Translations under genes and position numbers: made by a program
From: JAAFIW01 sp031414805
Lineage (GTDB): Bacteria > Pseudomonadota > Gammaproteobacteria > Burkholderiales > Burkholderiaceae_C
Assembly (NCBI GenBank): GCA_031414805.1
Contig: JANOQJ010000015.1
Location: forward strand, 124,001-188,000
DNA length: 64,000 nt
Direction of reading: 5' to 3'
Notes under the pieces: generated by a model
Told to the model about the DNA's origin: nothing
The model's database searches: none
Seen by the model: only the letters and a program-made list of their open reading frames with translations
Shown: positions 8,043 through 16,142 of the stretch, piece by piece
How positions within the stretch are numbered: position 1 is the stretch's first letter
Layout: each line of letters opens with the position of its first letter

Positions 8043-8990
8043 TTACTGCACCGTCAATTCAATGCGCCGGTTTTTAGCGCGGCCTTCTTCGGTGGTGTTG
8101 TCGGCTACTGGCTTTTCTGACCCAAAGCCCTTCGCGGTGAGCAATGGGCGCTTGGCTCCGTTTTGCACCAGCAGGTTGAGTACGGCCTGTGCCCGGGCTT
8201 GACTCAAGCGCGCATTGCTGGCCGGGCTGCCCCGATCGTCTGTGTAGCCGCTGACCAGCGTGGGGCCGCTGATGCACTTGGCGGCCTGACGTAGCTGCGC
8301 GGCGTTTTGCGGGTTGACGCGGGCGCTGCCGGGGGCAAACGAAACCTGCGCGCTCATCACTTGGGCGCAGTTGGCGGGAGTAGCAGCGGCGACGACCGGG
8401 TCAACCGCTGGGCTTGGCACTGCCGGTTTGGGTACAGGTGCAGCCGCCACCACTTCAGGTTTCGCAGCCGATGCCGCAGAAGCCACAGGTGGGGCGGATG
8501 CCGCCGGTGCCGCCGGTGCGGCCATTGCCGATGCGGTTGCCGCTGCCGGTGCGGCTGCCACGACAGCAGGTGCCGCTACCGTTAAGCGGTTTTCCACGGG
8601 CACCATGGGCAGCGCATCGGCCATGGCGGTGCTGCGTTGGGCTTTGTCGGCGTCATTGGCTGCCGTGCCACTGAGGGTAATGCCGCCCAGCCGGCCCAGT
8701 CCCTTTGTCACTTTGACCTGGTCGACCACGTTGCCCGCGCCATAAGTTGACGCAGCAGCAGTCAGCAGCTTTTGCTTGTCACCATCGCTGCCCACCTCGC
8801 CGGACAGCGTGACGCGCTGGCCGTCCCAGGCCAGGTTGGCCGAGCCTTGGGCTGCCGCAGCGGCGGTGGCGGCTTGCGTGGCGTCCTTGTCGGGTCCGGG
8901 GCTGCAGCCCGTGAGCCACAGCGCCATGAGCAGCGATGTGCCAACCCAGCGCCAGGCGCCGGATGAAGCAGGTGAATAAGAAGGGTTCAT
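8043..8990 (-). CDS. OmpA-family outer-membrane lipoprotein with BON-like repeats
   Basis: This 315-aa protein starts at ATG 8990, chosen because AGGAG precedes it; an upstream ATG at 9014 lacks one. A lipobox LTGC puts the lipidated Cys at residue 29. Two BON-like segments follow, then an Ala/Pro/Val-rich linker of about 65 residues. The C-terminal OmpA peptidoglycan-binding domain is recognisable by FAPGSARV, LVSGYTDDRGSPASNARLSQARAQAV and GRAKNRRIEL. It probably tethers the outer membrane to the cell wall. It is divergent from the TetR gene. Confidence 0.85.
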   Translation of the reverse strand: MNPSYSPASSGAWRWVGTSLLMALWLTGCSPGPDKDATQAATAAAAAQGSANLAWDGQRVTLSGEVGSDGDKQKLLTAAASTYGAGNVVDQVKVTKGLGRLGGITLSGTAANDADKAQRSTAMADALPMVPVENRLTVAAPAVVAAAPAAATASAMAAPAAPAASAPPVASAASAAKPEVVAAAPVPKPAVPSPAVDPVVAAATPANCAQVMSAQVSFAPGSARVNPQNAAQLRQAAKCISGPTLVSGYTDDRGSPASNARLSQARAQAVLNLLVQNGAKRPLLTAKGFGSEKPVADNTTEEGRAKNRRIELTVQ

Positions 8991-9157
8991 GAAAAGTTCT
9001 CCTGTGGGGTTCAAGACTTGAGGCAGCTTGCTGTCGGCTTCGCTGCTACCCGTCTAGCCATTAACCATAAGTATTAAAAAACCGGGCGAGCTTACTGCGC
9101 CGGGGCCACGCTGTCACCTGCTGAACAAGCCAATGGGCCGGCAGCAGCTTTTCACCA

Positions 9158-9171
9158 AGCAAGCGCTTGCT
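9158..9171. promoter_or_regulatory. Candidate TetR operator
   Basis: AGCAAGCGCTTGCT is a perfect 14-bp palindrome 32 bp upstream of the TetR start, in the divergent intergenic region. A partial copy (TTTGCTAAGG) overlaps the ribosome-binding site. Palindromes of this size are typical TetR-family targets, so autoregulation and control of the catabolic cluster are inferred. Confidence 0.6.
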
Positions 9172-9203
9172 AAAAATAAAACACTTTGCTAAGGTGCGCA
9201 ACC

Positions 9204-9908
9204 ATGTCTGTGCAAACGCCCTCGCCTGCCACCACACCTGGCCGACCGCGCGGTCGACCGCGCAAAACCATGGCTGATCAAGACGATGGCAACCGCCGCA
9301 GCCAGCTGGTCACGGGTGCCGCCAAATTGTTTCGCCGCCACGGTTTTGATGCCACCAGCACGCGCGACATTGCGGCGGCAGTGGGCATGCAAAGCGGCTC
9401 GCCGTTCTATCACTTCAAAAGCAAAGGGGCGCTGCTGTTTGCGGTGATGGACGAGGGCATGCAAGGGGCACTTGCACGCCAGGAGCGGGCAATTCAAGAT
9501 TTTTTGCGGCAAGCCAAAGCCATCGAGACACATCAATCGCTATTAAATAGTGAGCTGCTGGAGCAGTATCCACAAGGGCTGATGGCCGTTTTGATTAAAA
9601 ATCACTTCGGTATCCTGCTGGGCCCGGGCAGCGACTTCATTCCCGTGATGCTGTACGAGTGGCGCAGCATCAACCCGCGCCAGCGCGCCGCCATTGCCCA
9701 GTTGCAGGCGCAATACGAAGCGGCGTGGATTCCGGTGCTGCAGGCGTTGTTTGACGCGGGCCAGCTCAAAGCCGACGTGAAGCTGGCGCGGCTCTTGATC
9801 TTTGGCGCGTTGAACTGGTCAGCCCAGTGGTTTGACCGGCGCAAAGAAGCCTCCATTGACGACCTGACGGCGGCGGCCATGGCTTTGTTTATTCAGGAGC
9901 GCACTTGA
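9204..9908 (+). CDS. TetR-family regulator of the acyl-CoA cluster
   Basis: This 234-aa protein begins with a basic Pro/Arg-rich tail (GRPRGRPRK) and a TetR helix-turn-helix (FRRHGFDATSTRDIAAAVGMQSGSPFYHFKSK, about 45-75). The C-terminal ligand-binding half is helical. ATG 9204 has AAGGTG upstream. Residues about 112-130 are encoded by an in-frame THR element. The stop overlaps the TTG start of the SDR gene, so it is the first gene of the catabolic operon and probably its acyl-CoA-sensing repressor. Confidence 0.85.
   Translation: MSVQTPSPATTPGRPRGRPRKTMADQDDGNRRSQLVTGAAKLFRRHGFDATSTRDIAAAVGMQSGSPFYHFKSKGALLFAVMDEGMQGALARQERAIQDFLRQAKAIETHQSLLNSELLEQYPQGLMAVLIKNHFGILLGPGSDFIPVMLYEWRSINPRQRAAIAQLQAQYEAAWIPVLQALFDAGQLKADVKLARLLIFGALNWSAQWFDRRKEASIDDLTAAAMALFIQERT
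9539..9595 (+). repeat. THR element copy 3, inside the TetR gene
   Basis: The full element is read in frame as LLNSELLEQYPQGLMAVL. The core has one change (CTGCTGGAGCAG), which breaks the central TG. It lies in the ligand-binding domain. Confidence 0.85.
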
Positions 9909-10885
9909 ACTACCAATCCGTTTTCAAATCCGGCCTGTTAGCCGGCAAAGTCGTGGTCATCACCGGCGGCGGCTCCGGCATTGGCCGCTGCACTGCGCAC
10001 GAGCTGGCAACTTTGGGTGCGCAGGTGGTGCTGATTGGCCGCAAACTGGACAAGCTGCAAACCGTGGCCGAAGAAATCGTGGTGGATGGCAGCACCCATG
10101 TGTCTTTTCATGCCTGTGACATTCGCCATGAAGAGGCCGTGAAGTCCACCGTGGCTGCCATCGTGGCCACGCACGGCCGCATTGATGCGTTGGTGAACAA
10201 CGCAGGCGGCCAATACATCACACCGCTGGAGCGGATCAGTGCCAAAGGTTGGCAGGCGGTGATCGACACCAACCTGACCGGCGGTTTTTTGATGGCGCGT
10301 GAGTGCTACCTGCAAAGCATGCAGGCGCACGGCGGCGCGGTGGTCAACATCGTGGCCGACATCTGGGGGTCGATGCCGGGCATGGGCCACAGCGGCGCGG
10401 CGCGCGCGGGCATGGTCAGCTTCACCGAAACGGCGGCGCTGGAGTGGGCCAAAAGCGGCGTGCGGGTGAACGCCGTGGCACCCGGCTACATCGCCTCCAG
10501 CGGCATGGATCACTACCCGGCTGAGGCAGGGCCGATGCTGCGCGAAATGGCGGCCACGGTGCCTGCGGGACGGTTTGGCAACGAGGCAGAAACGTCTGCT
10601 GCGATTGTGTTTTTGCTCAGCCCGGCGGCGAGTTTTATCAGCGGCAGCGTGTTGCGGGTCGATGGGGCCAGGCCACAGGTGCGGCTGGGGTGGGGGGATG
10701 TTTGCGCCCCGGTCGATGTGCAGCAGCGGGGGGCTGTGAAGGCGTTTGAGGGGTTTCATCGGTACCAGGTGCCTAAGGTGTTTGCCGGGAACCGCCCTCA
10801 CCCCAACCCTCTCCCGCAAGCGGGAGAGGGAGCGAAGTCCGAGGCTGTTACCCCCTCTCCCGCGCGCGGGAGAGGGCAGGGGTGA
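9905..10885 (+). CDS. Short-chain dehydrogenase/reductase, 2,4-dienoyl-CoA reductase-like
   Basis: This 326-aa protein starts at TTG 9905, overlapping the TetR stop. A Rossmann fold is clear: TGGGSGIG at 20-27 and NNAGG near 98. At the canonical YxxxK position the sequence reads HSGAARAG, so the catalytic Tyr and Lys are replaced by Ser162 and Arg166. This deviation recalls dienoyl-CoA reductase-like SDRs of Atu/Liu clusters. About the last 30 residues come from a GC-rich repeat (10795-10888) that supplies the stop codon, so the native C-terminus was probably replaced. Confidence 0.8.
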   Translation: MNYQSVFKSGLLAGKVVVITGGGSGIGRCTAHELATLGAQVVLIGRKLDKLQTVAEEIVVDGSTHVSFHACDIRHEEAVKSTVAAIVATHGRIDALVNNAGGQYITPLERISAKGWQAVIDTNLTGGFLMARECYLQSMQAHGGAVVNIVADIWGSMPGMGHSGAARAGMVSFTETAALEWAKSGVRVNAVAPGYIASSGMDHYPAEAGPMLREMAATVPAGRFGNEAETSAAIVFLLSPAASFISGSVLRVDGARPQVRLGWGDVCAPVDVQQRGAVKAFEGFHRYQVPKVFAGNRPHPNPLPQAGEGAKSEAVTPSPARGRGQG

Positions 10886-10888
10886 GGG
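10795..10888. repeat. GC-rich CCCTCACCCC inverted-repeat element at the SDR 3' end
   Basis: The left arm CCCTCACCCCAACCCTCTCC and its reverse complement (GGGAGAGGGCAGGGGTGAGG) bound the element. Each arm contains a nested hairpin CTCCCGC..GCGGGAG. It is translated as the SDR tail. The last arm lies just before the carboxyltransferase start and may supply its Shine-Dalgarno-like sequence. Confidence 0.85.
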
Positions 10889-10898
10889 CCGCAGCGTC

Positions 10899-12515
10899 AT
10901 GACTACTTTCCAATCCACGCACCACCCCGCAAGTCCGCATGCCCACGCCCGCCGCCTAGCGATGCTGGCGCGCGTCGCCCCGCTGCGCAGGCTGGAAGAC
11001 CGCGCCACGCAAGCATCAGAAAAATCAAAACCCGTATTTGACAAACGCGGCCAGTTGCTGCCACGTCAACGCATCGCCTTGCTGCTAGACGTCGGCACAT
11101 CGTATTTGCCGCTCTGCTCCCTCGCAGGTTTCCTACAAGACACCAAAGACCCCGAAAAGTCCATCCCCGGTGGCGGCATGGTCGCAGGCATCGGCTTCAT
11201 CAGCGGCGTGCGCTGCATGGTGGTGGCCAGTGACTCGGGTATTGAAGCCGGGGCCATTCAGCCCATGGGCCTGGAAAAAATCTTGCGCGTGCAAGACATG
11301 GCGCTGCAAAACAAGCTGCCCTTTGTTCACCTGGTGGAAAGCGCTGGGGCGAACCTCATGCGCTACCGCGTGGAAGGTTTTGTACACGGCGGCGCACTGT
11401 TTCGTAACCTGGCGCGGCATTCGGCAGCAGGGCTGCCGGTGGTCACGGTGCAGCACGGCTCGGGCACAGCGGGCGGCGCTTACATGCCAGGCTTGAGCGA
11501 CGTGGTGATCATGGTGCGCAAGCGCTCCCGCGCCTTCCTCGCCGGGCCACCCTTGCTGCTGGCCGCCACCGGCGAAGTGGCCACGGAAGAAGAGCTGGGC
11601 GGGGCGGAGATGCACACGGCCGTCTCGGGCCTGGGGGAATACCTGGCGGAGGACGACCGCCAAGCGCTTTATATGGCAAAACAGGTTCTAGCCCTTGTAA
11701 AACCTGCTCAAGCAGCTATCAAAAAAGAAGCAAACAAGTCACCCCGCTTTGACCCTGAAGAACTGCTTTCCCTCATGCCCGCCCACCACCGCGAGCCGGT
11801 GGACATGCGCGAGGTTGTCGCCCGCCTCACAGACGGTTCGCAGCTGCTGGAATTCAAAGCCTTGTACGGCAGCGCCACCGTCTGCGCCCAGGCCCGCATT
11901 GAAGGCCACGCGGTCGGCATCATCACTAACAACGGCCCGATTGACGTGGCCGGTGCCAACAAGGCTGCCCATTTCATTCAGTGGATGTGCCAGCTCGGCC
12001 ACCCCCTCATCTACCTGCAGAACACCACCGGCTATATGGTGGGCAAAGACAGCGAGCAGGCCGGCATGATCAAACACGGCAGCAAGATGATTCAGGCCGT
12101 GAGCAACTGCACCGTGCCGCAAATCACCATCCAGTGCGGCGCCAGTTTTGGCGCGGGCAACTACGGCATGTGCGGCCGCGGCTACGCGCCGCGTTTTCTG
12201 TTCAGCTGGCCCAGCGCCACCACCGCCGTGATGGGCGGCGAGCAAGCCGCCCGCACCATGCAAATCGTGACCGACGCCGCCATGGCCCGCAAAGGCATCA
12301 CGCCCGACGCCACTCAATCTCAAGCCCAGTTCGACAAGATCGTCGCCCTGTTTGAGGCGCAAGCCGATGCGTTTTACACCAGCGGTTTGCTGCTGGACGA
12401 CGGCGTGATAGACCCCCGAGACACCCGCGCTGTGCTGGCGTTTTGCCTGGACACCTGCGCTGAAGCAGAGGCCAAGGTGCTGCGGCCGATGCAGTTTGGG
12501 GTGGCGCGGATGTGA
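10899..12515 (+). CDS. Acyl-CoA carboxylase beta subunit (carboxyltransferase; MCC/geranyl-CoA type)
   Basis: This 538-aa protein has both crotonase-fold halves of a biotin-dependent carboxyltransferase: FVHLVESAGANLM, GTAGGAYMPGLSD and GEVATEEELGGAEMH in the N-domain; NNGPIDVAGANKAAHFIQ, NTTGYMVGKDSE and GASFGAGNYGMCGRGYAPR in the C-domain. The family carboxylates 3-methylcrotonyl-, isohexenylglutaconyl- or geranyl-CoA. The GQLLPRQRIALLLD start and adjacent citronellyl-CoA-dehydrogenase-like gene favour a geranyl-CoA carboxylase (AtuC) relation, but leucine catabolism is not excluded. Residues about 260-276 (VLALVKPAQAAIKK) come from a THR element. Start ATG 10899 is 13 bp after the SDR stop. 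Confidence 0.85.
   Translation: MTTFQSTHHPASPHAHARRLAMLARVAPLRRLEDRATQASEKSKPVFDKRGQLLPRQRIALLLDVGTSYLPLCSLAGFLQDTKDPEKSIPGGGMVAGIGFISGVRCMVVASDSGIEAGAIQPMGLEKILRVQDMALQNKLPFVHLVESAGANLMRYRVEGFVHGGALFRNLARHSAAGLPVVTVQHGSGTAGGAYMPGLSDVVIMVRKRSRAFLAGPPLLLAATGEVATEEELGGAEMHTAVSGLGEYLAEDDRQALYMAKQVLALVKPAQAAIKKEANKSPRFDPEELLSLMPAHHREPVDMREVVARLTDGSQLLEFKALYGSATVCAQARIEGHAVGIITNNGPIDVAGANKAAHFIQWMCQLGHPLIYLQNTTGYMVGKDSEQAGMIKHGSKMIQAVSNCTVPQITIQCGASFGAGNYGMCGRGYAPRFLFSWPSATTAVMGGEQAARTMQIVTDAAMARKGITPDATQSQAQFDKIVALFEAQADAFYTSGLLLDDGVIDPRDTRAVLAFCLDTCAEAEAKVLRPMQFGVARM
11677..11725 (-). repeat. THR element copy 4, inside the carboxyltransferase gene
   Basis: In-frame insertion in the linker between the two carboxyltransferase domains. 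It is read antisense to the element as LALVKPAQAAIKK. Confidence 0.85.
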
Positions 12516-12526
12516 AGACAAAGTCA

Positions 12527-12648
12527 TTTTTGAACGCAGAGGACGCGAAGAAGACGCAGAAGACGCAGAAGAAGGCCAAGAAAATTTCAATGCGTTTTGT
12601 CTTCTTCTGCGCCCTCTGCGAATCCTTCGCGTCCTCTGCGTTCAAAAG
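12527..12648. repeat. Long hairpin element, ACGCAGAGG type
   Basis: TTTTGAACGCAGAGGACGCG and its exact reverse complement lie at the two ends. The arms are 23/23 identical at the tips and about 80% further in, built of degenerate CGCAGAAGA/CGCAGAGG heptads. It fills the gap between the carboxyltransferase and acyl-CoA dehydrogenase genes. A diverged homologue lies at 30573-30687. Confidence 0.88.
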
Positions 12649-12686
12649 GTATTCAAGCACTCATACACAACCCCAGGAGACAAACC

Positions 12687-13868
12687 ATGCACTACACCCA
12701 CGAACATCTTGAAGTTCAAAAGACCCTCAAGCGGTACATCGACGAGCACATCAACCCGCACGTGGATGAATGGGAGGCTGCGGAAATCTTCCCGGCGCAC
12801 GAAGTATTCAAAGGCCTGGGGAAGCTCGGCCTGCTGGGCCTGACCAAGCCCGAGGCCGATGGTGGCGCGGGGCTGGACTACAGCTATGCGGTGGCCATGG
12901 CCGAAACCCTGGGCCACATTCACTGCGGCGCGGTGCCAATGGCCATTGGCGTGCAGACCGATATGTGCACGCCCGCACTCGCCCGCTTTGGCAGTGAAGA
13001 AATCAAAGCCCTGTTTCTGGCCCCAGCCATTGCGGGTGCCATGGTGGGTTGCGTGGGCGTGAGCGAACCGGCGGCGGGCAGCGATGTGGCGGGCATCAAA
13101 AGCTACGCCCGAAAAGACGGTGACGACTACGTGATCACCGGCCAAAAAATGTGGATCACCAACAGCCTGCAGGCCGACTGGATGTGCATGCTGGTGAACA
13201 CCGGCGAAGGCCCCGTGCACAAGAACAAAAGCCTGGTGATGGTGCCCATGCGCGACGGCAAAAACGGCCAGCTCACCAAGGGCATTTCGGTGGCCCAAAA
13301 GATCAAAAAAATCGGCATGAACGCCAGCGACACCGGCTTGATTTATTTCGACGAGGTGCGCGTGCCGCAGCGCTACTGCATTGGCCAGGAGGGCCAGGGC
13401 TTCATCTACCAAATGCAGCAGTTTCAGGAGGAGCGTTTGTGGGCAGCGGCCAGTTGCTTGCAGTCACTTTCCAACTGCGTTGATTGGACGATTGAGTGGG
13501 CGCAAGAGCGCAAGCTGTTTGGCGGCGCACTGGCCGACCAGCAGTGGGTGCAGTTCAAGCTGGCCGAGATGCAAACCGAAGTGGAATGCCTACGCGCGCT
13601 GACCTACCGCGCTTGTGATTTGTATGTGCAGGGCCAGGATGTGCTGGCGCTGGCCAGCATGGCCAAACTGAAAGCCGGCCGCCTGAACCGCAGCGTGCCC
13701 GATGGCTGCCTGCAGTTTTGGGGCGGCATGGGCTACACCTGGGAAAACAAAGTCTCCCGCATGTTCCGCGATGGTCGGCTGGCCTCAATTGGCGGGGGGG
13801 CGGATGAGGTGATGTTGGGTATCTTGGCCAAGACGATGGGGATTGCGAAACGGGCGGCGCGTGGCTGA
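12687..13868 (+). CDS. Acyl-CoA dehydrogenase, citronellyl-CoA/isovaleryl-CoA type
   Basis: This 393-aa flavoprotein is full length for the family: GVSEPAAGSDVAGI and MWITNSLQADW FAD/substrate motifs, KKIGMNASDT, and a C-terminus FRDGRLASIGGGADEVML. The position of the usual catalytic Glu (EGT in medium-chain enzymes) is Gly. QEERLWAA instead offers the helix-G Glu used by isovaleryl- and long-chain enzymes, which fits a branched substrate. ATG 12687 has CAGGAGA upstream. It lies in the carboxylase operon. Confidence 0.88.
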   Translation: MHYTHEHLEVQKTLKRYIDEHINPHVDEWEAAEIFPAHEVFKGLGKLGLLGLTKPEADGGAGLDYSYAVAMAETLGHIHCGAVPMAIGVQTDMCTPALARFGSEEIKALFLAPAIAGAMVGCVGVSEPAAGSDVAGIKSYARKDGDDYVITGQKMWITNSLQADWMCMLVNTGEGPVHKNKSLVMVPMRDGKNGQLTKGISVAQKIKKIGMNASDTGLIYFDEVRVPQRYCIGQEGQGFIYQMQQFQEERLWAAASCLQSLSNCVDWTIEWAQERKLFGGALADQQWVQFKLAEMQTEVECLRALTYRACDLYVQGQDVLALASMAKLKAGRLNRSVPDGCLQFWGGMGYTWENKVSRMFRDGRLASIGGGADEVMLGILAKTMGIAKRAARG

Positions 13869-13875
13869 ACAATTG

Positions 13876-13905
13876 CCGTCATTCCCGCCTGCGCGGGAAT
13901 GACGG
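13876..13905. repeat. GTCATTCCCGC palindrome (single copy)
   Basis: A hairpin of CCGTCATTCCCGC and its complement GCGGGAATGACGG. Paired copies occur at 27124-27224 and 57064-57160. Confidence 0.85.
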
Positions 13906-13921
13906 CTCCCGAGGCACTCCT

Positions 13922-14050
13922 ATGAACAAACTCCTCATCGCCAACCGCAGCGACCAGCCGCAAAGCGGCGCAGCAGCGAAGCTGAATCGGCAAATGCACG
14001 AAGTGCATGCAGGCGATTTCACCCCGATGGAGACGAAGCATGTTTAACAA
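13922..14050 (+). pseudogene. Vestigial duplicate of the biotin carboxylase N-terminus
   Basis: A 42-codon frame opens with MNKLLIANRSD, mimicking the true biotin carboxylase start MFNKILIANRGE 118 bp downstream. It then diverges into unrelated sequence and stops at 14050, overlapping the real start in another frame. It looks like a partial duplication or an abandoned first start interrupted by inserted sequence. There is only a poor ribosome-binding site. It is unlikely to make a functional protein. Confidence 0.55.
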
Positions 14051-16142
14051 GATCTTGATTGCCAATCGGGGGGAAATCGCCCGCCGCATCATCCGCACGG
14101 CCCATGCCATGGGCATAGCCACGGTGGCCGTGTATTCCGATGCCGACGCGCACGCCCTGCACGTGCGCGAAGCCACGCAAGCCGTGGCGCTGCACGGCAA
14201 CGCGAGCGCCGACACGTATTTGCGCATCGACAAGCTGCTGGCGGCAGCCAAAGAAACCGGGGCCGACGCCGTGCACCCCGGCTACGGCTTTTTGAGTGAA
14301 AACGCTGACTTTGCGCAGGCCGTCATCGACGCGGGCTTGATCTGGGTCGGCCCGCCGCCGCAGGCCATTCGCGCACTCGGCAGCAAAAGCGCGGCCAAGG
14401 CCTTAGCGCAGTCGCGCGGCGTGCCCTGCCTGCCGGGCTATTACGGGGCCGACCAAACGGACGCGCGTTTGCTGCAAGAAGCCCAGCGCATCGGCCTGCC
14501 CCTGATGGTGAAAGCCGCCGCCGGTGGCGGTGGGCGCGGCATGCGCTTGGTGGCAGATATGGCCGAGTTCACCGCCGCCGTGCAGAGCGCCCGCAGCGAA
14601 TCGCAATCAGCGTTTGGCAACGTCGAGCTGCTGCTGGAGCGTGCGCTTCTCGCCCCGCGCCATGTGGAGGTGCAGGTGTTTGCTGACGCGCTGGGCCACT
14701 GCATTCACCTGGGCGAGCGCGATTGCTCGGTGCAGCGGCGGCACCAAAAAATCATCGAAGAAACGCCCAGCCCGGCAGTCTCTGATGCCTTGCGCGAACG
14801 CATGACCCGCTGCGCGGTGGAACTGGCGCAGGCAGCGGGGTATGTGGGCGCAGGGACGGTGGAGTTTCTTGTTGAGACTGGCGACGGGGACAGCCCCCAC
14901 CCCAACCCTCCCCCAGCGGGGGAGGGAGTCAAACCTGCTGGCGCGACCGACGGTTTTTACCTGATGGAAATGAACACCCGCCTGCAAGTTGAGCACTGCG
15001 TGACCGAAATGGTGACCGGCCTGGACTTGGTGGAATGGCAAATTCGTGTGGCGCGGGGCGAGGCGTTGCCGCTGGCTCAAGCGCAAATTCAATTCAAAGG
15101 CCACGCCATCGAAGTGCGCCTGTGCGCCGAAGACGAAAATTTCACGCCGCACACCGGCACCGTGCACCATTTCCGCGCCCCGGTCTTACTGCCTCCCCCG
15201 CTGGGGGAGGGCGGGGGTGGGGGCATGCGCGCCAACCACCTCCGTTTCGACCACGCCCTCTACCCCGGCCAACCAATCACCCCCCACTACGACAGCATGC
15301 TCGGCAAGCTCATCGCCCACGCCCCCACCCGCGAGCAAGCCATCACCCACCTGGCCCGCGCACTGGATGAAACCGAAATTTTGGGCCTCCCCACCAACCG
15401 CGCCTTCCTAGCGGCCAGCCTGCGCCACGAGGTATTCAAAGGCGGTCTGGCGTTGATTCCGTTTCTGCAAATCCATGGTGATGAGATACGCGAGTTGCTA
15501 TTAAAAAGAGAGCTGCTTGAGCAACAAATCTCTGGGCTAGAGGCCGTTTTTTCATATAAATCCCCGCATGGCAGCCCTCGGGGATTACTCCCTCTCCCGC
15601 TTGCGGGAGAGGGCAGGGGTGAGGGCCGTCGCGCTCCACAAGCAGTCGAATCGCGCAGCCCCCTCACCCCAACCCTCGCCCCGAGGGGAGAGGGAGAAAA
15701 ACAGGAAACCTGCGCGCTACCCTGCCCGTTCCCGCGCCCCGTCCGCCTGCGCCACCGTGGCCAGGTCACCGACATCGCGGTATCTGAAATCCCGCCCCAC
15801 ACGCCCGGCCTCGTCGCCGTCGCCCTCGAAGAAAACCACTGGCACGTCCAACGCGCAGGAACAGACCTCTTCATCGAAGACGCCTCGTTCGACCCCCCCG
15901 AAAACAGCCAGTCTGCCAGCGCCGCCAACGAGCTGCGTGCGCCCTTCAACGGCAAAATTGTCGCCGTCAAAGCCCAGCCGGGCGCGACGGTGCAAAAGGG
16001 CGACGTGCTGGTCATCGTCGAATCGATGAAGCTGGAGCATTCCCTGGCCGCCAGCCGCCCAGGCGTGGTCAAAACCGTTGCCATTCAGCCGGGCCAGCAG
16101 GTCGCGCCCGGCCAGATTTTGGTGAGCCTGGAGCCCGTATGA
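14040..16142 (+). CDS. Acyl-CoA carboxylase alpha subunit (biotin carboxylase + biotin carrier)
   Basis: This 700-aa protein has an N-terminal biotin carboxylase domain (FNKILIANRGEIARRI, VHPGYGFLSEN, ATP-grasp KAAAGGGGRGMRLV, MEMNTRLQVEH) and a C-terminal biotinyl domain with the ESMKLEHS lysine near residue 663. It carboxylates biotin for the partner carboxyltransferase at 10899. It is about 35-45 residues longer than usual because of four repeat insertions near residues 284-300, 381-395, 485-504 (THR) and 512-557. ATG 14040 gives the canonical N-terminus. The stop overlaps the next gene in an ATGA. No frame is broken, but activity should not be assumed. Confidence 0.88.
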   Translation: MFNKILIANRGEIARRIIRTAHAMGIATVAVYSDADAHALHVREATQAVALHGNASADTYLRIDKLLAAAKETGADAVHPGYGFLSENADFAQAVIDAGLIWVGPPPQAIRALGSKSAAKALAQSRGVPCLPGYYGADQTDARLLQEAQRIGLPLMVKAAAGGGGRGMRLVADMAEFTAAVQSARSESQSAFGNVELLLERALLAPRHVEVQVFADALGHCIHLGERDCSVQRRHQKIIEETPSPAVSDALRERMTRCAVELAQAAGYVGAGTVEFLVETGDGDSPHPNPPPAGEGVKPAGATDGFYLMEMNTRLQVEHCVTEMVTGLDLVEWQIRVARGEALPLAQAQIQFKGHAIEVRLCAEDENFTPHTGTVHHFRAPVLLPPPLGEGGGGGMRANHLRFDHALYPGQPITPHYDSMLGKLIAHAPTREQAITHLARALDETEILGLPTNRAFLAASLRHEVFKGGLALIPFLQIHGDEIRELLLKRELLEQQISGLEAVFSYKSPHGSPRGLLPLPLAGEGRGEGRRAPQAVESRSPLTPTLAPRGEGEKQETCALPCPFPRPVRLRHRGQVTDIAVSEIPPHTPGLVAVALEENHWHVQRAGTDLFIEDASFDPPENSQSASAANELRAPFNGKIVAVKAQPGATVQKGDVLVIVESMKLEHSLAASRPGVVKTVAIQPGQQVAPGQILVSLEPV
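14895..14928. repeat. GC-rich repeat insertion 1 in the biotin carboxylase gene
   Basis: CCCCCACCCCAACCCTCCCC followed by CAGCGGGGGAGGG. It is read in frame as SPHPNPPPAGEG, between the VEFLVE strand and FYLMEMNTR. Confidence 0.8.
15183..15230. repeat. GC-rich repeat insertion 2 in the biotin carboxylase gene
   Basis: Palindrome CCTCCCCC-GCT-GGGGGAGG continuing into GCGGGGGTGGGGG. It encodes PPPLGEGGGGG after HHFRAPV. Confidence 0.8.
15497..15552 (+). repeat. THR element copy 5, inside the biotin carboxylase gene
   Basis: In-frame copy read as LLLKRELLEQQISGLEAVF. The right half of the core has drifted (GAGCAACAAATC) while the GGCTAGAGGCC arm is intact. Confidence 0.85.
15577..15710. repeat. 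GC-rich repeat insertion 3 in the biotin carboxylase gene
   Basis: Two hairpin modules (CTCCCGC-TT-GCGGGAG and a CTCGCCCCGAGGGGAG half) with flanking GGGGTGAGGG and CCCTCACCCC arms. It encodes about 45 extra residues between the carboxylase and biotinyl domains. Confidence 0.8.

Noticed and set aside
12512..12712. Small proteins starting MKTKSFLNAEDAKKTQ
   Set aside because: Encoded by the CGCAGAGG hairpin element; composition and position show it is a repeat.
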